A stretch of DNA of 64,000 nt from Aeromonas caviae (GTDB taxonomy: Bacteria; Pseudomonadota; Gammaproteobacteria; Enterobacterales; Aeromonadaceae). The notes beneath the pieces are model-generated. The model searched no databases. It was not told the DNA's origin and was given only the letters and a program-made list of their open reading frames with translations. The first letter of the stretch is position 1. The number at the start of each line of letters is the position of its first letter. Made by a program: the position numbers and the translations under genes. Of this stretch, positions 9,867 to 18,829 are shown in pieces. The stretch lies in NCBI RefSeq assembly GCF_000819785.1, contig NZ_CDBK01000098.1:1-64000 (forward strand), given 5' to 3'.

Positions 9867-11510
9867 ATGGAACGCGAAGCAATGGAATTTGATGTCGTCA
9901 TCGTCGGTGGCGGCCCGGCAGGCCTGAGTGCCGCCATCGCATTGAAGCAGCAGGCCCCGGCCCTCTCGGTCTGCCTGCTGGAGAAGGGGGCCGAGATTGG
10001 CGCCCACCTCATCTCCGGCGCACTGCTCGATCCCGTCGCCCTCAGGGAGCTACTGCCAGAGAGCTGGCAGGAGGCCCCCCTCGGCGTGCCGGTGACGGAT
10101 GATCAGGTCCATCTGCTGCAAAGCGACAGCCGCTCCCTGCAGCTGCCCCACTGGGCGGTGCCACCCCGCATGCACAACGACGGCAGCCACATCATCAGCC
10201 TCGGCACCCTCTGCCGCTGGCTCGGCAAGCAGGCCGAGGCCCTCGGTGTCGAGATCTACCCGGGCTTTGCGGCGAGCACCCTCATCGTGGAGGAGGGCCG
10301 GGTGCGCGGGGTGGTGACCGGCGATCTGGGCCTCGACAAGGAGGGCAACCCCAAGCCGGATCACGTGCCCGGCATGGCCCTGTATGGCCGCTATACCCTG
10401 TTTGCCGAAGGGGCGCGCGGCCACCTCGGCAAACAGCTGATCGCCCGATTCCATCTGGAAAATAGCGCCCAGCCGCAGCATTACGCCATCGGCTTCAAGG
10501 AGGTGTGGCAGGTGCCTGCGGGACAATCCCATCCTGGGCGGGTGCTCCATGGCAGCGGCTGGCCCCTTGGTGAGGGAAAGGGCAACAAGAGTCAGGGGGG
10601 CTTCTATCTCTATCATCTGGCCCAGGATCAGGTGGCGGTCGGCCTTATCGTCGATCTCAACTACCAGAATCCCTGGCTCAGCCCCTTTGACGAATTCCAG
10701 CGTCTCAAGCACCACCCCCTCATCGCGGCAACGTTGCAGGGGGGCGAGCGCATCAGCTACGGCGCGCGGGCCATCACCAAGGGGGGCTGGCACTCATTGC
10801 CGCGCATGCACTTTCCCGGCGGCCTGCTCATCGGTTGTGACGCGGGCACCCTCGACTTCTCCCGCATCAAGGGGATCCACACCGCCATGAAGTCAGGCAT
10901 GGTGGCGGCCGCGACGGTCGCCATGGCACTGCGAGGAGGGGATGAAGGGGGACGGGATCTGGCCGAGTTTCAGGACGCGCTGCTGCAAAGCTGGCTGACC
11001 CGGGAACTGAAGAGGGCCCGCAACGTTGGGGCCGCCCTGCACCGCTTCGGCCCCTGGCTCGGCGGCGCCTTCAACTGGCTGGAGCAGCGACTCTTTGCCT
11101 TGACCTCTCCTTTTACTCTGCTGGACAAGGAACCGGATTACCGCCAGCTGCGCCTGGCCAGCCGTTGCCAGCCCATCGACTACCCCAAACCCGACGGCAA
11201 GCTCAGCTTCGACAAGCTCTCTTCCGTCTATCTGGCCAGCACCAGCCACGACGAGGATCAACCCTGTCACCTGACCCTTCAGGACGCGCGCATTCCGGTC
11301 GAGGTCAACCTGCCCACCTGGGCCGAACCCGCCCAGCGCTACTGCCCGGCGGGGGTGTTCGAGATCCTCGATGGGGATACCCGGCCAAGGCTGCAGATCA
11401 ACGCCGCCAACTGCATTCACTGCAAAACCTGCGACATCAAGGATCCCAGCCAGAATATCGTCTGGACGCCGCCCCAGGGCGGCTCGGGCCCCAACTACCC
11501 CAATCTGTAA
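9867..11510 (+). CDS. Electron transfer flavoprotein-ubiquinone oxidoreductase
   Basis: Inner-membrane-associated enzyme that moves electrons from reduced ETF to the quinone pool. The 547-residue product has an N-terminal FAD Rossmann motif DVVIVGGGPAGLSAAIAL (residues 9-26), the GCDAGTLDFSRIKGIHTAM segment near residue 325, and a C-terminal 4Fe-4S domain with CPAGVFE and CIHCKTCDIKDPSQNI. It ends in the conserved GGSGPNYPNL. The start at 9867 has GAGGCAAG close upstream; a second ATG at 9882 is possible. It diverges from etfBA, its electron donor, across a palindromic operator. Confidence 0.95.
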   Translation: MEREAMEFDVVIVGGGPAGLSAAIALKQQAPALSVCLLEKGAEIGAHLISGALLDPVALRELLPESWQEAPLGVPVTDDQVHLLQSDSRSLQLPHWAVPPRMHNDGSHIISLGTLCRWLGKQAEALGVEIYPGFAASTLIVEEGRVRGVVTGDLGLDKEGNPKPDHVPGMALYGRYTLFAEGARGHLGKQLIARFHLENSAQPQHYAIGFKEVWQVPAGQSHPGRVLHGSGWPLGEGKGNKSQGGFYLYHLAQDQVAVGLIVDLNYQNPWLSPFDEFQRLKHHPLIAATLQGGERISYGARAITKGGWHSLPRMHFPGGLLIGCDAGTLDFSRIKGIHTAMKSGMVAAATVAMALRGGDEGGRDLAEFQDALLQSWLTRELKRARNVGAALHRFGPWLGGAFNWLEQRLFALTSPFTLLDKEPDYRQLRLASRCQPIDYPKPDGKLSFDKLSSVYLASTSHDEDQPCHLTLQDARIPVEVNLPTWAEPAQRYCPAGVFEILDGDTRPRLQINAANCIHCKTCDIKDPSQNIVWTPPQGGSGPNYPNL

Positions 11511-11924
11511 CAGGCTTGCCCACGCACACCAGAGCAGATAACAAGGAGACGCAGCCCCGGAACACCGCCCGGAGACCGTTTCCTGCGCTTGGCGGGGACT
11601 GTCGCAGGGCGACCAGCAACCCGCCATTCCCGCCGGTGAGCCCGGGCCCTCCCCCACTCCAGGGCGAACAAAGGAGGCGACGCCGGGATCGCCCGCATCG
11701 GGGTCGCCACGGCTGATCCGACCTCGCCGCTTTTTTGAGCGAACAGGCTGAACCCCTGATGAATAGGCCCTGACAAGCGGGTCCCGCCCCTGTATAGTTC
11801 GCCGCATTCAGGTTGTCCATCGGCCTCGTTATGCTATTTCATGGGATCGCTTTCCGTGCGATCTAAGGCCGCATGAACCTGTGCAACCATCCCTGATTAC
11901 CCATGACTTCTTAAGGGGGGACAG
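11511..11924. other. Gene-free stretch before corA
   Basis: 414 bases without a credible gene; the open frames here have no family pattern and no ribosome site. The part just before corA is less GC-rich and should hold its promoter and leader. GGCGAC/GTCGCC arms near 11,677-11,710 could fold into an imperfect hairpin after the ETF-QO gene, but the structure is not a clear terminator. Confidence 0.5.
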
Positions 11925-12872
11925 ATGATCACCGCCTACATTCTCAACAACAAGGTGCTGGACATAGTCACGCTCGGGCCGGATGACATCGTTCCCGACA
12001 ACACCGTCTGGCTGGATGCCTACAAGCCGGACACTGCGGAGCGAGAATGGTTGACGGGCCTGTTCCTGGAGGAGGTGCCGGACAAGGAGGAGCTCGATGA
12101 CATCGAGGCATCCGCCCGCTTCTACTGGGACACCGACGGTCTGCACATCCACTCCCTGTTTCCCCAGCGCATCGGTCGCGACACCAAGGGTGTGCACGTC
12201 TCTTTTACCCTGCGCAACAACCTGCTGATCAGCATCCGCGAGGACGACATCGGCCTGGTGCGTCTGCTGCGCCACTACATGCGCCAGGACAGACTGGAGG
12301 TCGAAGACGCCCTCGACATCCTGCTGGAGGTGCAGAACCTCAAGGTGGAGTATCTCTCGGATCTCATTGAGGATGGCTACAAGACCCTGGAGAACACCGC
12401 CGATCAGATCTTCGAGCCGGACCAGATCAACCCCATGCTCAAGGAGCTGATGGCCCAGGAAGAGGCCAACGGCCAGATCCGTCTCTCCTTGCACGATACC
12501 CGCCGCGCCCTGCGCTTTCTCAAACGCAGTCTGCGCCAGCGCATGACGGGGGAGCAAAACAAGTGGATCGACGAGATGCTGCACGACGTGGAATCCCTGC
12601 TGCCCCATACCCAGTTCCTGTTCGACAAGATCAACTTCCAGCTGGAGGCCTCCATGGGGGTGACCAATCTGGAGCAGAACAAGGTGATCAAGATTTTCTC
12701 GGTTGCCGCGGTCATCTTCCTGCCGCCGACCCTTATCGCCAGCATCTACGGCATGAACTTCGGCCGCATGCCGGAGCTCGCCTGGGAATACGGCTATCCC
12801 CTCTCCCTGGTGCTGATGGTGATGTCATCGCTGGGCACCGGTCTCTTCTTCAAGCGAAAAGGCTGGCTGTGA
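11925..12872 (+). CDS. corA: Magnesium/cobalt transport protein CorA
   Basis: Homopentameric inner-membrane channel for magnesium uptake that also carries cobalt and nickel. The 315-residue product has a long soluble N-terminal funnel domain and two C-terminal helices. The signature YGMNFGRMPEL follows the first helix (about residue 275), and the protein ends in a basic tail FFKRKGWL. Length and motif agree with CorA of gammaproteobacteria. AAGGGGGGACAG stands before the ATG. It is a single gene, followed by an unrelated membrane protein gene. Confidence 0.96.
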   Translation: MITAYILNNKVLDIVTLGPDDIVPDNTVWLDAYKPDTAEREWLTGLFLEEVPDKEELDDIEASARFYWDTDGLHIHSLFPQRIGRDTKGVHVSFTLRNNLLISIREDDIGLVRLLRHYMRQDRLEVEDALDILLEVQNLKVEYLSDLIEDGYKTLENTADQIFEPDQINPMLKELMAQEEANGQIRLSLHDTRRALRFLKRSLRQRMTGEQNKWIDEMLHDVESLLPHTQFLFDKINFQLEASMGVTNLEQNKVIKIFSVAAVIFLPPTLIASIYGMNFGRMPELAWEYGYPLSLVLMVMSSLGTGLFFKRKGWL

Positions 12873-13016
12873 CGCCGGAACCCGGCAACTAAAGACTGCG
12901 GATTGGGGGGCCTGGCCCCCCGATTAATTCCCGGCCGTTGCCAGCCTTGCAATGGCCTGCCCTGTGCCCCATATCCCCTTCATCACTCGCACTGCATGAA
13001 TGGATACCGGGCCACC

Positions 13017-13478
13017 ATGACCCTCTACCCCGAACACCGTTACGACGATCACGGCCAGTTGCGCCCCCCGCTCTGGTTCTGGCCCATCGCCCTCTTGCTG
13101 ACCCGCTCGGTCTGGCTGTTTCTGATGGCGGGGGTCACCCGGGAGAGTGGCAGCGCCATCCTGACCCTCTTCTACCCGGACAAGCTCACCCTCTATATCA
13201 GCCTGCTGACGGACGTGCCCGCCATGCTGGCGCTGCTCGCCTGCGGCGGCACCCATCGCCAGACCCACAGTGCCAGAGCCTGGCTCAGACGCCACAGCCC
13301 CTTGCTGCTGCTCTGCTCTGCCGTCAGTGGCCTGCTGATGCAACTGCACAGCCTCAATCTGCAGCAGTGGTCGTTCAACTGGCCCACCGCCCTGGTGCTC
13401 ATCGCCAGCCTCTGGGCGCTCTGGTATCTGCTGAGAAGCCGCCAGTTGCGGGATTATGCTCTGGATCAGCCCCACTGA
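13017..13478 (+). CDS. DUF2919 family membrane protein (YfeZ-like)
   Basis: About 153 residues with four hydrophobic segments. The N-terminus has the family pattern LYPEHRYDDHGQLRPPLWFWPIALLLTR. Members are small inner-membrane proteins of unknown role. The ATG at 13017 is favoured because the DUF2919 pattern begins there; ATGs at 12996 and 12903 give longer N-termini without family similarity. The gene is convergent with the next gene, with only nine bases between stop codons. Confidence 0.7.
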   Translation: MTLYPEHRYDDHGQLRPPLWFWPIALLLTRSVWLFLMAGVTRESGSAILTLFYPDKLTLYISLLTDVPAMLALLACGGTHRQTHSARAWLRRHSPLLLLCSAVSGLLMQLHSLNLQQWSFNWPTALVLIASLWALWYLLRSRQLRDYALDQPH

Positions 13479-13487
13479 CAGGCTGGT

Positions 13488-14237
13488 TCACTGGCGCGTG
13501 ACCCGGATCTGCAGAGTCTGGCGTTCGCTGCCGCTGGCCCCGCCCATGCCTGATGGATTGGCGATCGCGGCCTCCCGGCTGCCTTGGGTTGTGGAAAGCT
13601 CCCCCACCGTCAGCCACTGGCCCGGGGCGCCGCTCACCTCGGTGGCACTCTGGCCGGTGTGTATGTTGCCCCGCTCCACTCTTGCCTGTTCACTGCTGAG
13701 GGCCACCTGCACCCTGTCCCCTATCAGGGTCGCGGTGGCGTAGAGACCGTTCATCAGCGGCATCATGCCCACCACCCTTCCCCCCTGCCACTGGTAAAAG
13801 GTGACCGGCTGATAGGACCCCATCTGCAACAACACGGGCCGCCCGGAGAGGCCACGCACCTGCCAGTTGTCACTCTGGCTGCGTTCATAGTGCCGGGCAT
13901 CCCCCTCCAGCAGCCACTGCCGTTTGGCATCCAGGCCCAGCCCCACTCCGGCCTGCTGACTGCTGGAGGCACCATCCACCCGCCACTCGATGAGCAGGCT
14001 TTGGGGCGGCTGGTTCACTTGCGCCAGGGTACGCTCGGCCTCCTGCAACTGGGCGGGGGTTCCGCTCAGTACCAGCTGGTTGCCCATGGCGCTCACCCCG
14101 AGATCCGGGTAGATCTCCTTGAGCGTCTGCACCGCGGCATCCGCCTCGAATACCGGTATGACCTTCACTTCGGCCCTCAAGGGCAATGCCAGCAACAGGC
14201 AGCACCCCAGCCCCCAATACCCTGATCCAGCGCGCAT
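13488..14237 (-). CDS. Exported protein with secretin N-domain-like region
   Basis: 249 residues. A signal peptide (MRAGSGYWGLGCCLLLALPLRA) is predicted to be cleaved before EVK. Residues about 23-80 look like a secretin N-type domain: VIPVFEADAAVQTLKEIYPDLGV followed by GNQLVLSGTPAQLQEAERTLAQV, the ring-building fold of type II/III secretins. No secretin barrel follows, so it cannot form a pore by itself. The rest resembles the middle region of secretin-like proteins without a known partner. The start at 14237 is chosen because GGGAGGAGAAG lies directly before it and the signal peptide begins there. No secretion genes lie nearby. Its role is unknown. Confidence 0.65.
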   Translation of the reverse strand: MRAGSGYWGLGCCLLLALPLRAEVKVIPVFEADAAVQTLKEIYPDLGVSAMGNQLVLSGTPAQLQEAERTLAQVNQPPQSLLIEWRVDGASSSQQAGVGLGLDAKRQWLLEGDARHYERSQSDNWQVRGLSGRPVLLQMGSYQPVTFYQWQGGRVVGMMPLMNGLYATATLIGDRVQVALSSEQARVERGNIHTGQSATEVSGAPGQWLTVGELSTTQGSREAAIANPSGMGGASGSERQTLQIRVTRQ

Positions 14238-14376
14238 CTTCTCCTCCCGGCGTTCACCGCCACCCTCTCGCTTCCTGCCATCATGGTCCATGGCGCCCCG
14301 ATTGCAACGGGCCTGGTATGCAACCCCACACAGAGGTACCTGATAAAGACTCGTTAAGATACCAATCAATACAAAT

Positions 14377-14395
14377 AAAAATGGTTATCATTTGT
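14377..14395 (+). promoter_or_regulatory. Fur-like site upstream of the MFS gene
   Basis: AAAAATGGTTATCATTTGT, 12 of 19 matches to the Fur box consensus, 58 bases before the MFS start and inside an AT-rich promoter stretch. It would place the MFS-receptor-permease unit under iron control. Confidence 0.6.
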
Positions 14396-14452
14396 TGTCA
14401 CAACAAAAACCCTCGGATACAATTCGGACTCATTTTTTCGAGTCAGCCTCTG

Positions 14453-15688
14453 ATGAAGCCAGAATCCGTCGCATCCACCCCTGCCGCCATCCACCTGGCG
14501 CTGCTCATCAACATGCTCTCCATGGGCTGCATGATGATGGTGATGCCCCTTGGCCCGGAACTGGTAACCCACCTGGGGATGCTGCCGGAGCAGACAGGTT
14601 ACTTCAGCGGTGGCGCCACCCTGGGCGCCGCCCTGCTGGGCCTCCTGGCCGCCCCCTGGCTCGATCGGGTCAACCGCAAACCCGCCCTGCTGGTACTGCT
14701 GATCCTGCGCTTCCTGCTCTTGATGGCTTGCGCCCTGGCCGAGGATAGCCAGACCCTGCTGCTGCTCTTTATCCTGTCCGGCTGCGTGGCCGGCCCCCTG
14801 GGTGCCATCCTGATGGCGGCGGTGCTGGATCTGGTACCGCCCGCCGAGCGGGGCCGCCGCCTCGCCTACGTGGGCATGGCGTTTTCCCTGGCCGCCATTC
14901 TGATCGTGCCCGCGGCCCTCGTGCTGGCCCAGTGGTCTGGCTGGCAGAGCCCCTTCCTCTTGTTTGGTGCAGGGGGCCTGCTGCTGGCCCTGCTGTGTGC
15001 CATCTGGCTGCCGTCCCTGCCGGTCAACCGGGCCCCGGCAGGCCAGGGGATGCGCCAGTTGCTGGGGTCACCGCTCTGCCAGGGAGCCCTCTTCATCCTC
15101 TGCCTGCAGATGTTCGGCCACTTCCTGCTCATTCCGCACTTTGCCAACTACTTCCAGTTCAACCTGGGTTTCCCGCGCCACCAGATCGCCAGCCTCTATC
15201 TGTGCGGCGGTCTTGCCAGCATGGCCACCATGCGCCTGTGCGGCGGCTGGATCGATCAGGGCCGCGCCCAGGGCGCCATCCTGCTCACCAGCCTGGCCCT
15301 GGCCCTGATCACCCTGGTGGGCTTTGCCTTGCCGGCAGGCCTGCCTCTCTATCTGCTGTTCACCCTTTTCATGGCCCTGAGCTCCGCCCGTGCCAGCACC
15401 ACCCTCGCGGTCACGGCGGCCATTCCGGCCCCCCATCAGCGCGCCGCCTTTATGTCTTTCCAGGGCTCGATCACCAATGTGGCGGCGGGCCTCGGCAGCC
15501 TGTTCTCCGCCAGATATCTGGTCTCCGACGAGGGGGGCGCCCTGCACGGTTTCCCCACCCTGGCCTGGATCAACATTGCGTGCACCCTGGTGGCCTGCGC
15601 CGGTGTCTGGTTCCTCATCCGGGGCCTGAAGCGCACAAGAGATAACAATAATCCTGCCTCTGGCACCGCCAGACAAGGAAGTCAGTGA
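14453..15688 (+). CDS. MFS transporter, candidate siderophore exporter
   Basis: 411 residues with about twelve hydrophobic helices and a loop between helices 2 and 3 containing LDRVNRKPALL, typical of the major facilitator superfamily. It is probably an inner-membrane proton-coupled efflux protein. The position, behind a Fur-like site and directly before a TonB receptor and Fe-siderophore ABC genes, suggests amonabactin export, the role EntS has for enterobactin. Sequence alone does not prove this; secretion of other compounds or inner-membrane uptake of a siderophore remains possible. The start at 14453 fits the first helix; the open frame extends further upstream through the promoter region. 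Confidence 0.75.
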   Translation: MKPESVASTPAAIHLALLINMLSMGCMMMVMPLGPELVTHLGMLPEQTGYFSGGATLGAALLGLLAAPWLDRVNRKPALLVLLILRFLLLMACALAEDSQTLLLLFILSGCVAGPLGAILMAAVLDLVPPAERGRRLAYVGMAFSLAAILIVPAALVLAQWSGWQSPFLLFGAGGLLLALLCAIWLPSLPVNRAPAGQGMRQLLGSPLCQGALFILCLQMFGHFLLIPHFANYFQFNLGFPRHQIASLYLCGGLASMATMRLCGGWIDQGRAQGAILLTSLALALITLVGFALPAGLPLYLLFTLFMALSSARASTTLAVTAAIPAPHQRAAFMSFQGSITNVAAGLGSLFSARYLVSDEGGALHGFPTLAWINIACTLVACAGVWFLIRGLKRTRDNNNPASGTARQGSQ

Positions 15689-15691
15689 GCA

Positions 15692-15710
15692 CCGGATCAG
15701 AAGAATCCGG
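15692..15710 (+). other. Hairpin between the MFS and receptor genes
   Basis: CCGGAT/ATCCGG with a seven-base loop and no T-run. It could mark processing or mRNA stability within the unit rather than termination. Confidence 0.4.
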
Positions 15711-15748
15711 ACCCCATAACCTCAGTTATATCCATGGAGTTTTTGACA

Positions 15749-17722
15749 ATGCAGTTGCAGCACGGCCTCTTTAAACTGAACCCCATTCTGCTCTCCCTTG
15801 GTCTGCTGGCCGTACCGGGCCTGGCCCAGGCCGAGTCCGTCAAGGCCAACGAGACGGTGGTGGTCACCGCCACCCAGACCAAGCACACCGAGCTGACCGC
15901 CCCGGCCAGCGTCTCCGTGGTCACCCGCGCCGATCTGGACAAGATGAACGTCAACAACATCGGCGATGCCCTCAAGCACGTGCCCGGTGTCAACATCATC
16001 GGCACCAACCCCACGGGTCGCAACGAGATCAAGATCCGCGGCATGGGCGGTGACTACACCCTGCTGCTGGTCAACGGCAAGCGGGTCAACGCCCGCGAGA
16101 CCCTGGGCAGCTCCTTTGGCAACGACTTCGACTTAAGCTCCATCCCCATGGCCGCCATCGAGCGCATCGAGGTGATCCGCGGTCCCGTCTCCTCCCTGTA
16201 CGGGGCCGATGCCCTCGGCGGCGTGGTCAACGTGATCCTGCGCCAGGCCAAGGAGAACACCGAAGCGGCCGTCGGCTACACCCACACCATGCCCACCAAG
16301 GGGGATGGCGGGGATGCCAACCAGGGTAGCGCCTTCGTCTCCGGCGCCCTGATCGACAACAAGCTGCTGGGCAGCGTGGTGGTGGAAGGCTATCAGCGGG
16401 ATCGCTGGAAGAGCGATCAGTCCAACAACCCGGATGCCGACGCCCTGGAGAAACGGGAAGTGGTCAACGTGCTCTCCAGCCTGAAGTGGCTGGTGGCCGA
16501 CAACCAGGACATCGACTTCGATCTGGGTTACAACCAGAACGACATGGACAGCTACTTCAACAACGTGCCCCGTGCCCCGACCGCACCGGCCACTCCCCAC
16601 AACGTGCAGAAACTCGATCGCCTGAGCCTGGGGCTGACCCACAACGGCCGTTGGGAACACTTCGACAGCCGCGCTCGTTACTACTTCGAGCAGACCGATC
16701 TGATGGATGACTCCCAGCTCAACGGTGGCGCCGCCGACATCACCCAGACCAACAACACGGTGGATGGCCAGTTGAGCGGCTACCTCGGGGATCACCTGCT
16801 GACCTCGGGTGCAGAGTTCCGCAAGACCGAGCTGGAGCACAGCCGCAGCATCCAGAACGGCAGCGTGGATGCGAGCCAGAGCGCCCTCTACCTGCAAGAC
16901 GAGTTCGGCTTTGGGGATCTGGCCCTGACGCTCTCCGGCCGTCTGGATCACCACGAGACCTATGGCAACGAGTTCAGCCCCCGTGCCTACGCCCTCTACT
17001 CCCTGAGTGACGAGTGGGTGATCAAGGGCGGCGCCGGCAAGGCGTTCAAGGCCCCGACCCTGGCCCAGTCCAGCGAAGGGTTCGCCACCACCGCCTGCCG
17101 CGGCGCCTGCAAGGTGATCGGCAACCCGGATCTGAAGCCGGAAACCTCCGTCAGCTACGAGCTTGGCACCGCCTACAACGCCGATCGCTTCGGCGCAGGG
17201 GTGACCGGCTTCCACAACGAGATCGAGGATCTGATCCAGAGCGATCAGTGGGGCCCGGGCTACCGTCCGACCGTCATGACCTACCTCAACGTCAAGAAGG
17301 CCCGCATCAAGGGGCTGGAGCTGACCGGCTGGTTCGACGTGCTGGACAACGTGCAGCTGACCGGCAACCTGACCCTGCTGGACTCCGAAGACAAGAGCAC
17401 GGGTGACGATCTGGCCAAGACCCCGGATCACACCGGCAACATCGGCTTGGACTGGAAGGCGAGCGACGTGGTCAGCGCCAACCTGGCCTGGCAGTATGTC
17501 GGCAGTCAGGTGATCAAGGTGCCGGCCCGCAACGCCCAGGCATTCACCTCCAAGCACTACCAGACCCTGGACGTGAATACCAAGTGGACCGTCACGCCGG
17601 CCCTGGACTTCAAGCTCGGCATCACCAACCTCACCAACACCCAGCGTGACGAGGTGGCGACCGACGCCGACTTCATCCTGGAAGGTCGCACCGTCTACGC
17701 AGGGGTCGATTACAAGCTGTAA
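15749..17722 (+). CDS. TonB-dependent outer-membrane receptor for catecholate siderophore
   Basis: Outer-membrane gated beta-barrel receptor energised by TonB. The 657-residue precursor has a 28-residue signal peptide ending LAQA. A TonB box ETVVVTA is at residues 35-41. A plug domain follows with DALKHVPGVNI, IKIRGMGGDYTLLLVNGKR and IERIEVIRGPVSSLYGADALGGVVN, then the barrel, with the NPDLKPETS motif near residue 460. A cysteine pair (CRGAC) is present in an extracellular loop, as in FepA/CirA/IroN types. The ATG at 15749 with GGAG nine bases upstream is preferred to an ATG at 15734. Its place next to the amonabactin genes makes ferric amonabactin the likely ligand; an amonabactin receptor named FstC is known in A. 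salmonicida, but identity was not tested. Confidence 0.9.
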   Translation: MQLQHGLFKLNPILLSLGLLAVPGLAQAESVKANETVVVTATQTKHTELTAPASVSVVTRADLDKMNVNNIGDALKHVPGVNIIGTNPTGRNEIKIRGMGGDYTLLLVNGKRVNARETLGSSFGNDFDLSSIPMAAIERIEVIRGPVSSLYGADALGGVVNVILRQAKENTEAAVGYTHTMPTKGDGGDANQGSAFVSGALIDNKLLGSVVVEGYQRDRWKSDQSNNPDADALEKREVVNVLSSLKWLVADNQDIDFDLGYNQNDMDSYFNNVPRAPTAPATPHNVQKLDRLSLGLTHNGRWEHFDSRARYYFEQTDLMDDSQLNGGAADITQTNNTVDGQLSGYLGDHLLTSGAEFRKTELEHSRSIQNGSVDASQSALYLQDEFGFGDLALTLSGRLDHHETYGNEFSPRAYALYSLSDEWVIKGGAGKAFKAPTLAQSSEGFATTACRGACKVIGNPDLKPETSVSYELGTAYNADRFGAGVTGFHNEIEDLIQSDQWGPGYRPTVMTYLNVKKARIKGLELTGWFDVLDNVQLTGNLTLLDSEDKSTGDDLAKTPDHTGNIGLDWKASDVVSANLAWQYVGSQVIKVPARNAQAFTSKHYQTLDVNTKWTVTPALDFKLGITNLTNTQRDEVATDADFILEGRTVYAGVDYKL

Positions 17723-17736
17723 TCCATCCTGTATGC

Positions 17737-17765
17737 GGGAGCCCCGGTCGCGGGGCTCCCTTATT
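17737..17765 (+). terminator. Intra-operon hairpin between receptor and permease genes
   Basis: 10-bp perfect stem GGGAGCCCCG/CGGGGCTCCC with a GTCG loop, followed by TTATT. It should stop part of the transcripts and so give more receptor than ABC transporter. Confidence 0.75.
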
Positions 17766-17800
17766 GCGTTTCTGCCTCCCCGAATTCAAGGAGTCATTGA

Positions 17801-18817
17801 GTGCTCAGATACCAAGCTCGGCTGTTCTGGCTCGGCGTGCTGCTCCTCTTCCTGCTGATTTGTCTGTCACTGGCCACCGGGGCCGGTGTCTATGGTGGCC
17901 GCGAGGTCGCCGGTTTCCTGATGGGCGATCCCGCCTTCGTGGCCGATGAAAAGCTCGCCATGATAGTCCATACCCTGCGCCTGCCCCGTACCCTGGCAGC
18001 CCTGGTGGTGGGGGCATCACTCTCCCTGGCGGCCTCCATGCTGCAAAGTGCCACCCGCAACCCTCTGGCCGAACCCGGCCTGCTCGGGGTCAATGCCGGC
18101 GCCGTCTTTGCTCTGGTGATCGGCCTCACCTGGTTTGGCGTCGAATCCGCCTACGGGTATCTGCTCTGGTCCGGCATGGGGGCCCTGCTCGGCAACCTCA
18201 TCGTGCTGGGCCTCGGCCTCATGGTGGGGCGCTCCAACCCCCTCAAGCTCATCCTGGTAGGGGTCGCCCTCTCCGCCACCTTCGGCGGTCTTTCCAACTT
18301 CCTGCTGCTCTCCAACCGGGTGGTGCTGGAGCAGTTCCGCTTCTGGAACTTAGGGTCCCTTGCCGCCTCCAGTCTGGAAGCGGTACTCACCGTGGTCCCC
18401 TTCGCCCTGGCCGCCCTGCTGCTGACCCTGGCGCTCTGTCGCCCTCTCACCCTGATGCAGATGGGGGATCACCAGTCCAGGGCCCTCGGCATCCGCCCCA
18501 CCCGGGTGCGGATCGGCGTGCTCTTGGCCGCAACGCTCTTCACCGCCTGCGCCATCGCCATCGCAGGTCCCATCGGCTTTGTCGGCTTCCTCGCCGCCTA
18601 CTGCGCCCGCCTGGTGGAGCCGGTTCGCCTCGCCATCCAGGTGCGCTTCTCCGCCCTGTTCGGGGTGCTGTTTCTGCTCGGTGCCGATGTGCTGGCCCGC
18701 TGGCTTATCCAGCCCTACGAGCTGCCCAACGGCGTCATTCTGGCGCTCATCGGGGCGCCCGTGCTCATCCTGGTGGTGCGCAGCGGCGGCTTCCGCTCCC
18801 TGCTGGCCGTCAAATAA
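17801..18817 (+). CDS. Fe-siderophore ABC transporter permease (FepD-type)
   Basis: FecCD-family inner-membrane permease, one half of the channel for ferric siderophore import. 338 residues with about ten helices and the family segments RLPRTLAALVVGASLSLAASMLQSATRNPLAEPGLLGVNAGA and IAGPIGFVGFLAAYCARLV. The start is a GTG at 17801 with AAGGAG seven bases upstream; no ATG fits. The second permease gene begins 12 bases after the stop, so the two are co-translated partners. Confidence 0.92.
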   Translation: MLRYQARLFWLGVLLLFLLICLSLATGAGVYGGREVAGFLMGDPAFVADEKLAMIVHTLRLPRTLAALVVGASLSLAASMLQSATRNPLAEPGLLGVNAGAVFALVIGLTWFGVESAYGYLLWSGMGALLGNLIVLGLGLMVGRSNPLKLILVGVALSATFGGLSNFLLLSNRVVLEQFRFWNLGSLAASSLEAVLTVVPFALAALLLTLALCRPLTLMQMGDHQSRALGIRPTRVRIGVLLAATLFTACAIAIAGPIGFVGFLAAYCARLVEPVRLAIQVRFSALFGVLFLLGADVLARWLIQPYELPNGVILALIGAPVLILVVRSGGFRSLLAVK

Positions 18818-18829
18818 GGTGCCACGCCC

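Noticed and set aside
11511-11924. Small genes in the ETF-QO to corA gap
   Set aside because: Open frames on both strands exist because of high GC, but they lack ribosome sites and protein-like composition.
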